Program-made: the position numbers and the translations under genes
NCBI RefSeq assembly: GCF_020405185.1
Contig: NZ_CP084463.1
Span: 3,162,001-3,226,000, forward strand
DNA: 64,000 nucleotides
Origin: Halomicrobium salinisoli
GTDB lineage: Archaea > Halobacteriota > Halobacteria > Halobacteriales > Haloarculaceae
Direction: 5' to 3'
Part shown: piece after piece, positions 32,826 through 42,052 of the stretch
Layout: the number at the start of each line of letters is the position of its first letter
Position numbering within the stretch: the stretch's first letter is position 1
The notes under the pieces: model-generated
Told to the model about the DNA's origin: nothing
Database searches by the model: none
What the model saw: the letters and a program-made list of their open reading frames with translations, nothing else

Positions 32826-34868
32826 TTACCGCTCCTCTTCCCGAAGTTCCATCTCCGCGACGATGTCGTAGGGGTGGTCCCCCTTGCGCACCCCGTCGAG
32901 GATGGCGAAGGCCTGGCCGGGGTCGAGGAAAAAGCGGGTGACGGCCCGGCCGAGCGGCGTGGGCTCCAGCCCGTCGATGAACTCGTACTCAAGCAGCTTC
33001 CCGAGGGCGTGTTTGGTGGGCACCTCGCCGATCATCCGATCGTTGAGCCGCTTGGCGTGCGTGCCGGCGACGGTAACGTTGGCAAGCGTCTCCTCGACGG
33101 CGGCGGACTCGTCGTAGCGGGTGATCACGGGCTCCATCTCGCCCTTGAGGAGCTTGAACGCCACCTCGTCCTCGGTCATCTCCATGCTGTTGTGGTACGA
33201 GCAGTCGGGTTCGACGAGCATGTACACGGTGCCCTTGTCGTGGTAGTCCGGGCGGCCCGCGCGGCCGAGCATCTGGCTGAACTCCTGGACGGTGAGCCAC
33301 TCGATGCCCATCGCCAGCGAGTCGAAGACGACCTGCGAGGCCGGGAAGTCGACGCCGGCGGCCAGCGCCGCGGTGGTGACGACGGCCGCGAGGTCCTGAT
33401 CGGCGAACTGCCGCTCGACGCGGTTGCGCCGCTTGTTGTCCAGCCCGGCGTGGTACGGCGCCGACGAGTACTCCAGCTTCCGGGAGATCTCGTGACAGCG
33501 CCGCCGCGAGTTGGTGAAGATGATCGTCTGGCCGCGGTAGCCCTTGCTCGACTTCGCGTCGAAGGCGCGCCTGACCAGCTTGTTCTCGATGCGGACCTTC
33601 TCCTGGCCGTCGGCGAAGGTGACGTGCCGTTCGATCGGGACCGGGCGCTCCTCGAACTCGATGAGCTGCGCCTCCAGCTTCTCGGCGAGGTCGCTGGGGT
33701 TGCCGACGGTCGCCGAGAGGTAGATCCACTGCGTGTCGCTCGAACTCTCGTGGGTCTCGCAGTAGTACTTGAGCCGGGAGATCAGGCCGTCCAGCCGGTG
33801 GCCGCGCTCGCCCTCGCCGAGCGTGTGGACCTCGTCGATGACGACGGTGCCGACGTTGCCGAGGTCCTTGCCCGTCCGGAGCGCGTGGTCGATGCCCTCG
33901 TAGGTCCCGACGATGACGTCCGCGCCGGGGTCGAAGCGACCGCCCTCGCCGTTGATGCGGCTGGAGCCGACGCGCAGCGACACGTCGACCATGTCGCCGT
34001 AGCGCTCCTGGAACTTCTCGTACTTCTGGTTGGCCAGGGCGACCAGCGGGACGAGAAACAGCATCTTGCCCTCGTCGTTGAGCACGCGGTCGAGCCCGGC
34101 CATCTCGCCGACGAGGGTCTTCCCGGTCGCCGTCGCCGAGACGACCAGCTGGTCGCGGCCCTCCGTGACGCCGTTCTCGACGGCGAGGCTCTGGACGGGC
34201 AACAGCGTCTCGAACCGCCCCTCCATGTGCTCCTGGATCCCCGGGTGGAGGTTCAGCGAGTCGACGCGGACGGGGTCGACGTCGTCGACGGTCGCCGATA
34301 TCTCGTCGAACTTCGTCAGGTCGGGGTCGAGTTCGCCCTTCAGGAGGTTCTCGATGCGGTCCAGGTCCTGGACCTCCAGCAGCAGCTCTTCGAGGCGCGC
34401 CCGCGCGTCGCCGGTGATGCCGCCGTTCAGCGCCAGCTCCCGGTCCAGCTCCTCGCGGGCGCAGTCCGGGCAGATGTGTTCGTCGTCGGCCTTGATAGCG
34501 GTGTCCTCGGTGATGGGCGAGTACCGCCCGTCCGAGGCGCAGTACCGACAGGTCCGCACGACCTTCGCGTCCAGCTGGTAGCCGTCCAGCATCGCCTGGA
34601 CCTCCTCGCGGCCGGGCCCGGAGGTCTGCTGGGAGATGCGGATCCGCGAGGCCCGGCGGGCCAGCTCCACGAACTGGTCCGGGCTGCGTGGCTCCTCGTC
34701 GGTCCCGCGCTTGATCCGCAGTCGTCGGGGCCGGGGACCGGCGTCGGTCTGCTTCACTTCGAGCACGCCGTGGAACACGCGCTCCCCGTCGCGGTGGACG
34801 GCCACCCGGTAGTCGTCCCCGCGCTCGTGGAGGAACAGCGTGTCGACGCGTGCGACCTGCTGAGACAC
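32826..34868 (-). CDS. SF2 DEAD/DEAH-box helicase with zinc site
   Basis: The 680-residue protein has an N-terminal unnamed domain (about 150 residues), a zinc ribbon (CRYCASDG with CPDCARE), and a two-lobe SF2 helicase: Walker A VVSATATGKTLVGEMA near residue 245, DEVH box VIDEVHTLGEG, SAT motif YLSATVGNPS, and motif VI QMLGRAGRPDYHD. It is Hel308/Ski2-like in the core. Probable role in DNA or RNA remodelling. Start at 34868 (MSQQVARVDTLFLH). Divergent from hyuA. Confidence 0.9.
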   Translation of the reverse strand: MSQQVARVDTLFLHERGDDYRVAVHRDGERVFHGVLEVKQTDAGPRPRRLRIKRGTDEEPRSPDQFVELARRASRIRISQQTSGPGREEVQAMLDGYQLDAKVVRTCRYCASDGRYSPITEDTAIKADDEHICPDCAREELDRELALNGGITGDARARLEELLLEVQDLDRIENLLKGELDPDLTKFDEISATVDDVDPVRVDSLNLHPGIQEHMEGRFETLLPVQSLAVENGVTEGRDQLVVSATATGKTLVGEMAGLDRVLNDEGKMLFLVPLVALANQKYEKFQERYGDMVDVSLRVGSSRINGEGGRFDPGADVIVGTYEGIDHALRTGKDLGNVGTVVIDEVHTLGEGERGHRLDGLISRLKYYCETHESSSDTQWIYLSATVGNPSDLAEKLEAQLIEFEERPVPIERHVTFADGQEKVRIENKLVRRAFDAKSSKGYRGQTIIFTNSRRRCHEISRKLEYSSAPYHAGLDNKRRNRVERQFADQDLAAVVTTAALAAGVDFPASQVVFDSLAMGIEWLTVQEFSQMLGRAGRPDYHDKGTVYMLVEPDCSYHNSMEMTEDEVAFKLLKGEMEPVITRYDESAAVEETLANVTVAGTHAKRLNDRMIGEVPTKHALGKLLEYEFIDGLEPTPLGRAVTRFFLDPGQAFAILDGVRKGDHPYDIVAEMELREEER

Positions 34869-35130
34869 GGACGTACGTGGACGCGCGAGGTATTTCAGCC
34901 GTTCGGACCGCGCCCGCTCCAGTGGAAACGGAGGGGGTTCGCCGCGCCGGAAATACCGACGCTACCGCAAACCACTACCGCCAGCCGGCCGGTCCTTCCG
35001 ACGAACACAGCGCCGCAGCGGGCGACCGCCCGGCGGCGACACGCCTGACCATGACACGAGACGCAGACCGCTGTCAGTGGCCGACTGCGGGCGCCGCTCC
35101 GCGCCGACCGACGGCGGAGGGGGACGGGCG

Positions 35131-37167
35131 ATGACTCGCCTCGGCGTCGACGTCGGCGGGACGTTCACGGACGTCGTCGCCGTCGACGAGGAGGGACACC
35201 TCCGCGGCGTCAAGGTCCCGAGCACGCCAGACCGGCCGGACGACGGCGTGATCGACGGGCTCCGGCGGGCCGAGGAGACGGGCGTCGACCTCCCGACCGT
35301 CGCCTTCCTCGGCCACGGAACGACCGTCGCGACCAACGCCGTCCTCGAGGGCGACCTGGCGCCGACGGCGCTGGTGACGACGGAGGGCTTTCGCGACGTG
35401 CTGGAGATCGGCCGCCAGGACCGCGCCGAGCTCTACGACCTGGACTTCGAGCGGACGGCCCCGCTGGTCCCGCGAGAGCGCCGGCTGACCGTCCCCGAGC
35501 GGATCGGTCCGGACGGCGATGTGATCGAACCGCTCACCGACGACGACGTCGCCGCGCTGGTCGAGGAGCTACCCGACGACGCGGACGCGGTCGCCGTCTC
35601 GACGCTGTTCTCCTTCCGGGACGACGCCCACGAGCGGGCGATCCGCGAGGGGATCCGGGCGGCGGGCCGCGACGACCTCGCCGTCTCGCTGTCCTCGGCG
35701 GTGCTGCCCGACTTCCGCGAGTACGAGCGGACCTCGACGACGGCGCTGAACGCCGCGCTCACGCCGCGGCTGGAGACCTACCTCGGACGGCTCGCCCGCC
35801 GGACCCGGGCGGCCGGCGTCGAGGCCGACCCGGTGGTGATGCAGTCCCACGGCGGGCTCACGAGCGCCGACGCCGCCGCCGAGCGGCCCGTCGGGACGGT
35901 ACTGTCGGGCCCGGCGGCGGGCGTCCGCGGTGCGGGGTACCTCGCCGGGGCCGCGGACCACGAGGACGTGATCACGATGGACATGGGCGGAACGAGCACT
36001 GACGTCAGCCTGGTCGAGGGCGGCGACCCGTCGCTGACCACGGACTGGGAGATAGCGGGCCACCCGCTGGGCGTCCCGACCGTCGACGTCCACACCATCG
36101 GCGCCGGCGGCGGCTCGATCGCCCGGATCGACGCCGGCGGCGCCCTGCGCGTGGGCCCGGAGTCCGCCGGCGCGGACCCGGGACCGGCTGCCTACGGCCG
36201 CGGCGGCGAGCGCGCGACGGTCACCGACGCCCACGTCGTCCTCGGTCGGATCCACCCCGACCACCCACTGGGCGGCGAGCTATCGGTGGACGTCGAGGCC
36301 GCCGAGGCCGCAGTCGAGCGCGACGTCGCCGACCCGCTCGGCCAGTCCGTCACCGAGGCCGCCCGGGGCGTCCTCGAGGTCGCGCTGGCGAACATGGAGC
36401 GGGCGCTCCGGGTCGTCAGCGTCGAGCGCGGCCACGACCCCCGCTCGTTCGCGCTGGTCGCCTTCGGCGGCGCCGGCCCGCTCCACGGCCCCCGCCTCGC
36501 CGAGCGGCTCTCGATCCCCACGGTCCTCGTGCCGCGACTCGCCGGCGTCCTCTCCGGCCTCGGCCTGCTGGCCTCCGACCTCGAGCACACCTACGTGAAC
36601 GCCGTGGTCGCTCCACTCGAAACGGAGGGGGTCGACGACCTCGCGGACGAGTTCGGGGCCCTCGCCGCCGAGGGCCGGGAGACGCTGGCCGCTGAAGGGG
36701 TCGACGCGGACGCGATGCGCTTCGAGCGCTCGCTTGACCTCCGCTACGAGGGCCAGTCGTACTCGCTGAACGTCCCCGTCGAGGGCGAGGTGTCGCGGGC
36801 AGCCATCGACGACGCCGCCGATCGCTTCCACGAGCGCCACGAGGCCCAGTACGGCCACGCCGAGCCCGGCGAACCGGTCGAACTCGTCAACGCCCGCGTG
36901 CGGGCGGTCGGCGAGATTCCCGCCGTCGACGTCCGCAGCGACGTGGACGGGACCGTCGCCGACGCCGCGCTGGGCGACCGCGAGGTCGTCTTCGACGGCG
37001 ACCGGCGCGAGGTACCGGTGTACGACCACGCGAGGCTCCCGCCCGGCGGCGCGTTCGACGGCCCCGCCGTCGTCCAGGCCGACGCGGCCACGACGGTCGT
37101 CCGGCCCGGCCAGTCAGTGCACGTCGACGACCGCGGGAGCCTCGTCGTCTCCACCAGCCACGCATGA
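35131..37167 (+). CDS. hyuA: Hydantoinase/oxoprolinase subunit A
   Basis: The 678-residue product is the ATP-binding A subunit of an N-methylhydantoinase/5-oxoprolinase/acetone-carboxylase-type enzyme. The actin-like phosphate 1 motif is TRLGVDVGGTFTDVVAVDE at the N-terminus; then GHGTTVATNAVLEG and the adenosine region VITMDMGGTSTDVSLVEGG with GAGGGSIARID. Start is ATG 35131 (MTRLGVDVG). The B subunit follows with a 4-nt overlap, so the two are one operon. The exact substrate (hydantoin, 5-oxoproline or another) is not decided. Confidence 0.92.
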   Translation: MTRLGVDVGGTFTDVVAVDEEGHLRGVKVPSTPDRPDDGVIDGLRRAEETGVDLPTVAFLGHGTTVATNAVLEGDLAPTALVTTEGFRDVLEIGRQDRAELYDLDFERTAPLVPRERRLTVPERIGPDGDVIEPLTDDDVAALVEELPDDADAVAVSTLFSFRDDAHERAIREGIRAAGRDDLAVSLSSAVLPDFREYERTSTTALNAALTPRLETYLGRLARRTRAAGVEADPVVMQSHGGLTSADAAAERPVGTVLSGPAAGVRGAGYLAGAADHEDVITMDMGGTSTDVSLVEGGDPSLTTDWEIAGHPLGVPTVDVHTIGAGGGSIARIDAGGALRVGPESAGADPGPAAYGRGGERATVTDAHVVLGRIHPDHPLGGELSVDVEAAEAAVERDVADPLGQSVTEAARGVLEVALANMERALRVVSVERGHDPRSFALVAFGGAGPLHGPRLAERLSIPTVLVPRLAGVLSGLGLLASDLEHTYVNAVVAPLETEGVDDLADEFGALAAEGRETLAAEGVDADAMRFERSLDLRYEGQSYSLNVPVEGEVSRAAIDDAADRFHERHEAQYGHAEPGEPVELVNARVRAVGEIPAVDVRSDVDGTVADAALGDREVVFDGDRREVPVYDHARLPPGGAFDGPAVVQADAATTVVRPGQSVHVDDRGSLVVSTSHA

Positions 37168-38897
37168 CCGACGACAGCCAGAACGCGAGCGGCGAATCGC
37201 AGGGGGAACCAGTCGACCCGGTGACGCTGGAGGTCCTCCGCAACGCCTTCGAGAGCGTCGCCGAGGAGATGAGCGCCAACCTGATCCGGACGAGCTACTC
37301 CCCCAACATCAAGGAGCGGGCGGACTGCTCCTCGGCCGTCTTCGACGCCGACGGCCGGATGCTCGCCCAGGCCGAGAACGTCCCGGTCCACCTCGGGGCG
37401 ATGCCCCACTCCGTTCGGACGGTGATCGACGCGCTCGACCTCGGCCCGGGCGACACCGCGATCCACAACTCGCCGTTCAGCGGCGGCGCTCACCTGCCCG
37501 ATATCACCTTCGTCAGCCCCGTGTTCGTCGACGGCGACCCCGTTGCCTACGTCGCCAACCGCGCCCACCACGCCGACGTCGGCGGCGCCCGCGCCGGCAG
37601 CGTCGCCGCCGACGCCACCAGCGTCTACGGCGAGGGACTCCAGATCCCGCCCGTCAGGCTGTACGAGGACGGCGAACTCCGATCCGGCGTCTTCGACCTC
37701 CTGCTGGAGAACGTGCGCACGCCCGAGGAGCGCGCCGGCGACCTCCGGGCCCAGCAGGCCGCCACCGAGACCGGCCGCCGACGGTTCGCGGAACTGGTCG
37801 CCGAGCACGGCCGCGAGACAGTCGACGCCGTCACCGACCGCGTGCTCGACTACGGCGAGCGGCGGATGCGCGACGCCGTGGCGGACCTCCCGGATGGCAG
37901 CTACGAGTTCGCCGACATCCTCGACGGCGACGGCGCGGGCGCCACGGACGTCGAGATCCGGGCCACCGTCACCGTCGACGGCTCCGCCATCGACGTGGAC
38001 TTCGCGGGCTCCGCCGAGCAGGTCGCCGGACCGATCAACGCCCCCATCGCCGTGACGACCAGCGCCACCTACTACGCGCTCCGGGCGGTCACGGACCCCG
38101 ACGTCCCGCCGAACCACGGCGCCTACCGGCCGTTCTCCGTCTCGGCGCCCGAGGGAACCGTGGTCAACGCCCGCTCGCCAGCCGCCGTCGTCGGCGGGAA
38201 CCTGGAGACCTCCCAGCGCGTCGTCGACGTCGTCCTCGGCGCGATGGCGGAGGGAGGCATTCGCCCGATGGCCGCCGCGGCCAACGGCTCGATGAACAAC
38301 GTCACCGTCGGGAGCACGGGGGACGCCGCGGATCCCTACACCTTCTACGAGACCATCGGCGGCGGCTACGGCGCCCGCCCCGAGCGCGACGGCGTCGACG
38401 GCGTCCACGCGCACATGACGAACACGAAGAACACGCCCGTCGAGGCGCTGGAGCTGTCCTACCCGCTTCGCGTCGAGCGGTACGAGCTCCGGCCCGACAC
38501 CGGCGGCGCCGGCCGCCAGCGCGGCGGCCTGGGCATCCGCCGCGACGTCCGCGTGCTCGACCACGACGCCTCCGTCTCACTGCTGGCCGATCGCCGGCGA
38601 AACCGTCCCTACGGCCTCGACGGCGGCGAGCCGGGCGCCCCCGGCGACGACAGAGTCGTCGAAGGTGGCCAGGAGCGGTCCATCGAGGGAATGACCGCGC
38701 TGGACCTCTCGCCCGGCGACCTCCTCAGCGTCCGGACGCCCGGCGGCGGCGGGTTCGGCCCGCCCGAGGAGCGGTCCGTCGAGGCCATCGAGCGCGACCT
38801 GGAGCAGGACCGCGTGACGCCCGAGCACGTCGCCGAACGCTACCCGCAGTACGGGGACGAAGCCGAGGGCGGGGACGAGCGGGGCGACGAGGGGTGA
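37164..38897 (+). CDS. hyuB: Hydantoinase/oxoprolinase subunit B
   Basis: The 577-residue product overlaps the stop of hyuA by 4 nt. HyuB hallmarks are DPVTLEVLRNAFESVAEEMSAN, SPNIKERADCSSAVFDADGR, the NSPFSGGAHLPDITFVSPVF segment, HHADVGG, and the TFYETIGGGYGARPERDG region near the C-terminus. It forms the catalytic partner of HyuA in ATP-dependent cleavage of cyclic amides. The C-terminal acidic tail is short. Downstream lies a convergent cupin gene. Confidence 0.92.
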   Translation: MTDDSQNASGESQGEPVDPVTLEVLRNAFESVAEEMSANLIRTSYSPNIKERADCSSAVFDADGRMLAQAENVPVHLGAMPHSVRTVIDALDLGPGDTAIHNSPFSGGAHLPDITFVSPVFVDGDPVAYVANRAHHADVGGARAGSVAADATSVYGEGLQIPPVRLYEDGELRSGVFDLLLENVRTPEERAGDLRAQQAATETGRRRFAELVAEHGRETVDAVTDRVLDYGERRMRDAVADLPDGSYEFADILDGDGAGATDVEIRATVTVDGSAIDVDFAGSAEQVAGPINAPIAVTTSATYYALRAVTDPDVPPNHGAYRPFSVSAPEGTVVNARSPAAVVGGNLETSQRVVDVVLGAMAEGGIRPMAAAANGSMNNVTVGSTGDAADPYTFYETIGGGYGARPERDGVDGVHAHMTNTKNTPVEALELSYPLRVERYELRPDTGGAGRQRGGLGIRRDVRVLDHDASVSLLADRRRNRPYGLDGGEPGAPGDDRVVEGGQERSIEGMTALDLSPGDLLSVRTPGGGGFGPPEERSVEAIERDLEQDRVTPEHVAERYPQYGDEAEGGDERGDEG

Positions 38898-38903
38898 GCA
38901 GCG

Positions 38904-39275
38904 CTACTCGTCGTCGACCAGTTCGATCGAGTCGTCGCCGGTCGGGACCGCACAGAGGAAGGCCGCCGTCTCGTCGCCGTCGTTCTCGTACCAGTGGGTC
39001 GCGCCGGCGGGCACGTGGATCGAATCGCCCGCCTCGACCTCGTACTCCTCGCCCTCGATGCCGACCGTGTACTCGCCGGCCAGCACGTGCTGCTCGTGCT
39101 CGATCTCGTTCGTGTGGCGCGGGACCTCACCGCCAGCGTCGAGCGTGAACCGCCGGATCGCGACGTTCGGCGCGCCGTGGTCCTCGTTCAGGAGCACGCC
39201 CTTCTTCAGCCCGTCCGCCGCTTCGACCGTCTCGTACTCGATCTCCGAGGCGCTGCGTACCAGTGGCTCGCTCAT
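38904..39275 (-). CDS. Cupin-domain protein
   Basis: Single-domain cupin of 123 residues. Metal-site motif 1 is GGEVPRHTNEIEHEQHVLAG (His, His, Glu, His), and motif 2 is SIHVPAGATHWYENDGD (His). This suggests a bound divalent metal. It could be an isomerase, dioxygenase or sensor; context (3' to hyuB, convergent) gives no firm role. Start ATG at 39275 (MSEPLVRSASEIEYE). Confidence 0.88.
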   Translation of the reverse strand: MSEPLVRSASEIEYETVEAADGLKKGVLLNEDHGAPNVAIRRFTLDAGGEVPRHTNEIEHEQHVLAGEYTVGIEGEEYEVEAGDSIHVPAGATHWYENDGDETAAFLCAVPTGDDSIELVDDE

Positions 39276-39347
39276 GCCCGCCGGAACGGACGGCCCGCTG
39301 ATATGCGTGCTGGATGCTCCTGAGAAGGGAACTCGATCACGACTGTG

Positions 39348-39470
39348 AACAGCCAGAAAGCCCCGACCAGTTCGACTCGGGGGGCTCGCTGCGCGCTTCG
39401 CTCCCTTCGGTCGCTTCAGTGCTTGCGTCGCCCTCCGTCGTCGAACTGGTCGCCCCTTTCAGTCCCGCCC
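39348..39470 (+). repeat. Dispersed hairpin element, copy B1
   Basis: Left box GAACAGCCAGAAAGCCCC starts at 39347/39348, followed by arm GACCAGTTCGAC (39365-39376), a middle with GTGCTTGCGTCG, the exact inverse arm GTCGAACTGGTC (39440-39451), and right box GCCCCTTTCAGTCCCGCCC (39452-39470). The arms differ from copy A (GGCCCGTTCGAC) at three positions, each compensated in the partner arm. It faces copy B2 tail to tail 27 bp away. Confidence 0.85.
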
Positions 39471-39497
39471 GCTAGTGGACGGGTGGCCAGCCGAATC

Positions 39498-39615
39498 GGG
39501 TGGGACTGAAAGGGGCCGTGCGCTCCGGGAAGACGGGCGACGTAAGCACGCGAGCGTAGCGAGCGCGCGCAGCCAGCCCCTCGACCGGAGCGCACGGGGG
39601 CTTTCTGGCTGTTCT
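39498..39615 (-). repeat. Dispersed hairpin element, copy B2
   Basis: Reverse copy: right box GGGTGGGACTGAAAGGGGC (39498-39516), arm CGTGCGCTCCGG (39517-39528), middle with CGACGTAAGCACG, exact inverse arm CCGGAGCGCACG (39585-39596), left box GGGGGCTTTCTGGCTGTTC (39597-39615). The stem sequence is unrelated to copies A and B1, yet perfectly complementary. B1 and B2 together fill most of the 426-bp gap between cupin and S2P genes. Confidence 0.85.
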
Positions 39616-39701
39616 CGCTCTACGCGGTCCTTCCGGTCACATCTCATCACACGGTCCCTAGCCCCAGCGCTCTTAAGACCGAGCCCACGCTACCCTCACG
39701 C

Positions 39702-40898
39702 ATGCGACGGTTCCGAATCGGGAGCGCGTTCGGGATCCCGATCCAGCTGGACCTGACCTTCCTGCTGGTGTTGCCGCTGTTCGCCTGGATCATCGGGACC
39801 CAGGTCGAGCAGACCGCGGCGATCCTCAACCAGGTCGGCGCGGGGCTCGACGCGGGGGTGCTGACGGAGGGGGTCCTCCCGTGGGTGCTGGGCGTCGCCG
39901 CCGCGGTGGGGCTGTTCGTCGGCGTCGTCCTGCACGAGCTGGGCCACTCGCTGGTGGCGACGCGGTACGGCTACCCGATCGACTCGATCACGCTGTGGCT
40001 GTTCGGCGGCATCGCGCAACTGGACGAACTTCCCGAGGACTGGCGGGAAGAACTGCTCATCGCCGTCGCCGGGCCGGTCGTCAGCGTCGGGGTGGGACTG
40101 GCGGCGGGCCTGGGCTTTCTCGCAGTGCCGGGCGACGGCGTGGCGGCCGGCGGCGCACGGTTCGTCCTCGGGTACCTCGCCGTCCTCAACGTCGCGCTCG
40201 CGGGGTTCAACATGCTCCCCGGGTTCCCGATGGACGGCGGCCGCGTCCTCCGGGCGCTGCTGGCTCGCTCGCGGCCCTACGCCCGTGCGACCGAGATCGC
40301 CGCCGAGGTCGGGAAGATCTTCGCCGTCCTGCTGGGCGTCTACGGCCTGTTCGTCTTCAACCTCTTCCTGGTGGGCCTGGCCTTCTTCGTCTACATCGGC
40401 GCCGAGGGCGAGTCCCGCCAGACCGTCATGCGCGCCGCCTTCGAGGGCGTCACCGTCCGCGACGTGATGACCTCCGCCGACCGCGTCACCACCGTCGATC
40501 CCGACGACTCCGTCCGGGAACTGATCGGGACCATGTTCGACGAGCGCCACACCGGCTACCCCGTCGAACGGAACGGGCGAGTCGTCGGCCTCGTCACCCT
40601 CGACGACGCCCGCGCCGTCCGCGACGTCGAACGGGACGCCTACACCGTCGGCGACGTCATGACCACCGAACTCATCGCCGTCGCCCCCGACGACGACGTG
40701 ATGAGCGCGCTGCACCAGCTCGAGGGCAACGAGGTCGGCCGGCTGATCGTCCTCGACGAGGACGACGACGGGAGCGACGAGTTCGTCGGCCTGCTCACTC
40801 GCACCGACGTCATGACCGCGCTGTCGATCATCCGTTCCAGCCCCGACTACAGCGCGACCGACGAGAGCGACGCCACCGTGTTCCGGCCGCAGTCGTAG
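39702..40898 (+). CDS. Site-2 protease (M50) with CBS domains
   Basis: Intramembrane zinc metalloprotease of the SpoIVFB type, 398 residues. The zinc motif HELGH is near residue 77, and the second motif PGFPMDGGRVLRALLA near residue 173 supplies the Asp ligand. About six hydrophobic segments precede. From about residue 245 two CBS domains follow (VTVRDVMTSADRVTTVDPDD and YTVGDVMTTELIAVAPDDDV), which bind adenine nucleotides and would couple cleavage to energy state. Start at 39702 (MRRFRIGSAFGIPIQLDLTF). Confidence 0.93.
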   Translation: MRRFRIGSAFGIPIQLDLTFLLVLPLFAWIIGTQVEQTAAILNQVGAGLDAGVLTEGVLPWVLGVAAAVGLFVGVVLHELGHSLVATRYGYPIDSITLWLFGGIAQLDELPEDWREELLIAVAGPVVSVGVGLAAGLGFLAVPGDGVAAGGARFVLGYLAVLNVALAGFNMLPGFPMDGGRVLRALLARSRPYARATEIAAEVGKIFAVLLGVYGLFVFNLFLVGLAFFVYIGAEGESRQTVMRAAFEGVTVRDVMTSADRVTTVDPDDSVRELIGTMFDERHTGYPVERNGRVVGLVTLDDARAVRDVERDAYTVGDVMTTELIAVAPDDDVMSALHQLEGNEVGRLIVLDEDDDGSDEFVGLLTRTDVMTALSIIRSSPDYSATDESDATVFRPQS

Positions 40899-40916
40899 GC
40901 GGCCGTCGGCGAAGTC

Positions 40917-41765
40917 CTAGGCTGTGGCCGGCGATGGCGTCCCCGGAGCCGCCGTCGCGATCCCCGCCCGCCAGCGGAGTTCCGCCCGCGAAATCCCGCC
41001 GAACTCCGCCCGGCGATGGCAGGACGGACACAGCGAGACGACGTTGTCCAGCGTATGGGCGTCCCGCTCCGCGAACACCGGCGTCTCGACGAAGACCCTG
41101 ACGGGGACGATGTGGTGGACGTCCGGATTCCGTCCCAGTTCCTCGGCGTCCGTGCCACACACTACGCAGGCGCGCCCGTCGCGTTCGAGCGCCCGCTCGC
41201 GGACCTCGTTCCACCCCTTGCCGTACGCCCCCATGCCGCCACCCTCCCAGTTCGGGTGTCCCTCGCCCGTGAACGCCTCCGAGAGCCACTCGTACTGGCA
41301 CTCCGGGCTGCAGAGCGTCGCGTCGCCGTTCACCTGATTCGGGTAGCGCTCGACCGTCGCGTCACAGACGTCGCAGGAGAGCGTCAGTTTGCCGCCGTTC
41401 CAGCGGGGGTTCCTTTCACCGCTAAGAGCCGGCGGACTGCGCCAGGATTCTGTTTTAACACATTCCTGGCAGTACAGGCCCTCTTTGTCCGATTCGTAGT
41501 ATTCGAACTCCGATCCGCAGTAAACGCACTCGGCCTGACTCTTGCCACCGTCGTAATTCGGATTATCGGTTCCTTCGTACGAGACGGCTTCGTCGTGACA
41601 CTCGGAGGAGCAATACTTCCGTTCGTAATCACAGTAGAACTCGGCTCCACAGCGCTCACATGTCCGATTAGGCAATCGATCGTCGTGAACGTGGCTGTGA
41701 TGGACACCAAGTCCGCGTCTACTTTCGAACGAGTCGCCACATGTTGGACATTCGTGATCGGACAT
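40917..41765 (-). CDS. HNH endonuclease with multiple zinc knuckles
   Basis: The 282-residue protein begins with a C2H2-like unit (CPTCGDSFESRRGLGVHHSHVH) and then has three Cys-pair units, each followed by a short N-P-x-W/Y-x-GGK-like segment: CERCGAEFYC with NPNYDGGK, CVYCGSEFEY with NPRWNGGK, and CDVCDATVER with HPNWEGGG. The C-terminus is an HNH nuclease, CVVCGTDAEELGRNPDVHHI with CPSCHRRAEF. It could be a homing, restriction or repair nuclease. Minus-strand TATA TTATAATAAT at 41784-41793. Confidence 0.88.
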   Translation of the reverse strand: MSDHECPTCGDSFESRRGLGVHHSHVHDDRLPNRTCERCGAEFYCDYERKYCSSECHDEAVSYEGTDNPNYDGGKSQAECVYCGSEFEYYESDKEGLYCQECVKTESWRSPPALSGERNPRWNGGKLTLSCDVCDATVERYPNQVNGDATLCSPECQYEWLSEAFTGEGHPNWEGGGMGAYGKGWNEVRERALERDGRACVVCGTDAEELGRNPDVHHIVPVRVFVETPVFAERDAHTLDNVVSLCPSCHRRAEFGGISRAELRWRAGIATAAPGTPSPATA

Positions 41766-41783
41766 AGATTCAACACCGAGTCC

Positions 41784-41793
41784 TATTATTATA
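41784..41793 (-). promoter_or_regulatory. TATA box of the HNH nuclease gene
   Basis: On the minus strand TTATAATAAT lies 19-28 bp upstream of the ATG at 41765, within an AT-rich stretch. The spacing fits a leaderless transcript. Confidence 0.5.
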
Positions 41794-41878
41794 ATCCATA
41801 TGCTACCGGAGTGAAAGTGAAACTATAGAAGGACGGGAAGTGCTACGTAGGTCGAGAATGTGTTAGAAATTTGATGCA

Positions 41879-41950
41879 GTCCGGGCGCGGGAATCGAACC
41901 CACTTCACAGCCACCACAAGGCTGTAGGATACCATTACCCCAGCCCGGAC
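41879..41950 (-). tRNA. tRNA-His (anticodon GTG)
   Basis: A 72-nt tRNA with acceptor stem TCCGGGC/GCCCGGA preceded by the G(-1) and followed by C73 that pairs with it, the hallmark of tRNA-His. The D-arm is GGGGTAATGGTATCC, anticodon stem CAGCC/GGCTG surrounds loop TTGTGGT (anticodon GTG), and the T-arm loop is TTCGATT. No intron; CCA is not encoded. It stands between the HNH gene and the 42053 gene, apparently as its own unit. Confidence 0.93.
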
Positions 41951-42017
41951 ACGTCCTGCACTCACACCTATCCCGCTGGGACAAATATACGTTACGACTC
42001 CGAGTTCGCTCCGTGCA

Positions 42018-42025
42018 CCTTTTAG
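42018..42025 (+). promoter_or_regulatory. TATA-like box of 42053 gene
   Basis: CCTTTTAG lies about 28-35 bp upstream of the GTG at 42053. This helps to choose that GTG rather than the in-frame ATG at about 42032, which would leave too little room. Confidence 0.45.
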
Positions 42026-42052
42026 CCCGGCGTGACCTATCACTGGCCAAGC

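Noticed and set aside
36744-38564. 606-codon open frame opposite hyuA/hyuB
   Set aside because: It overlaps both genes in antisense and shows only Val/Asp/Gly-rich shadow sequence.
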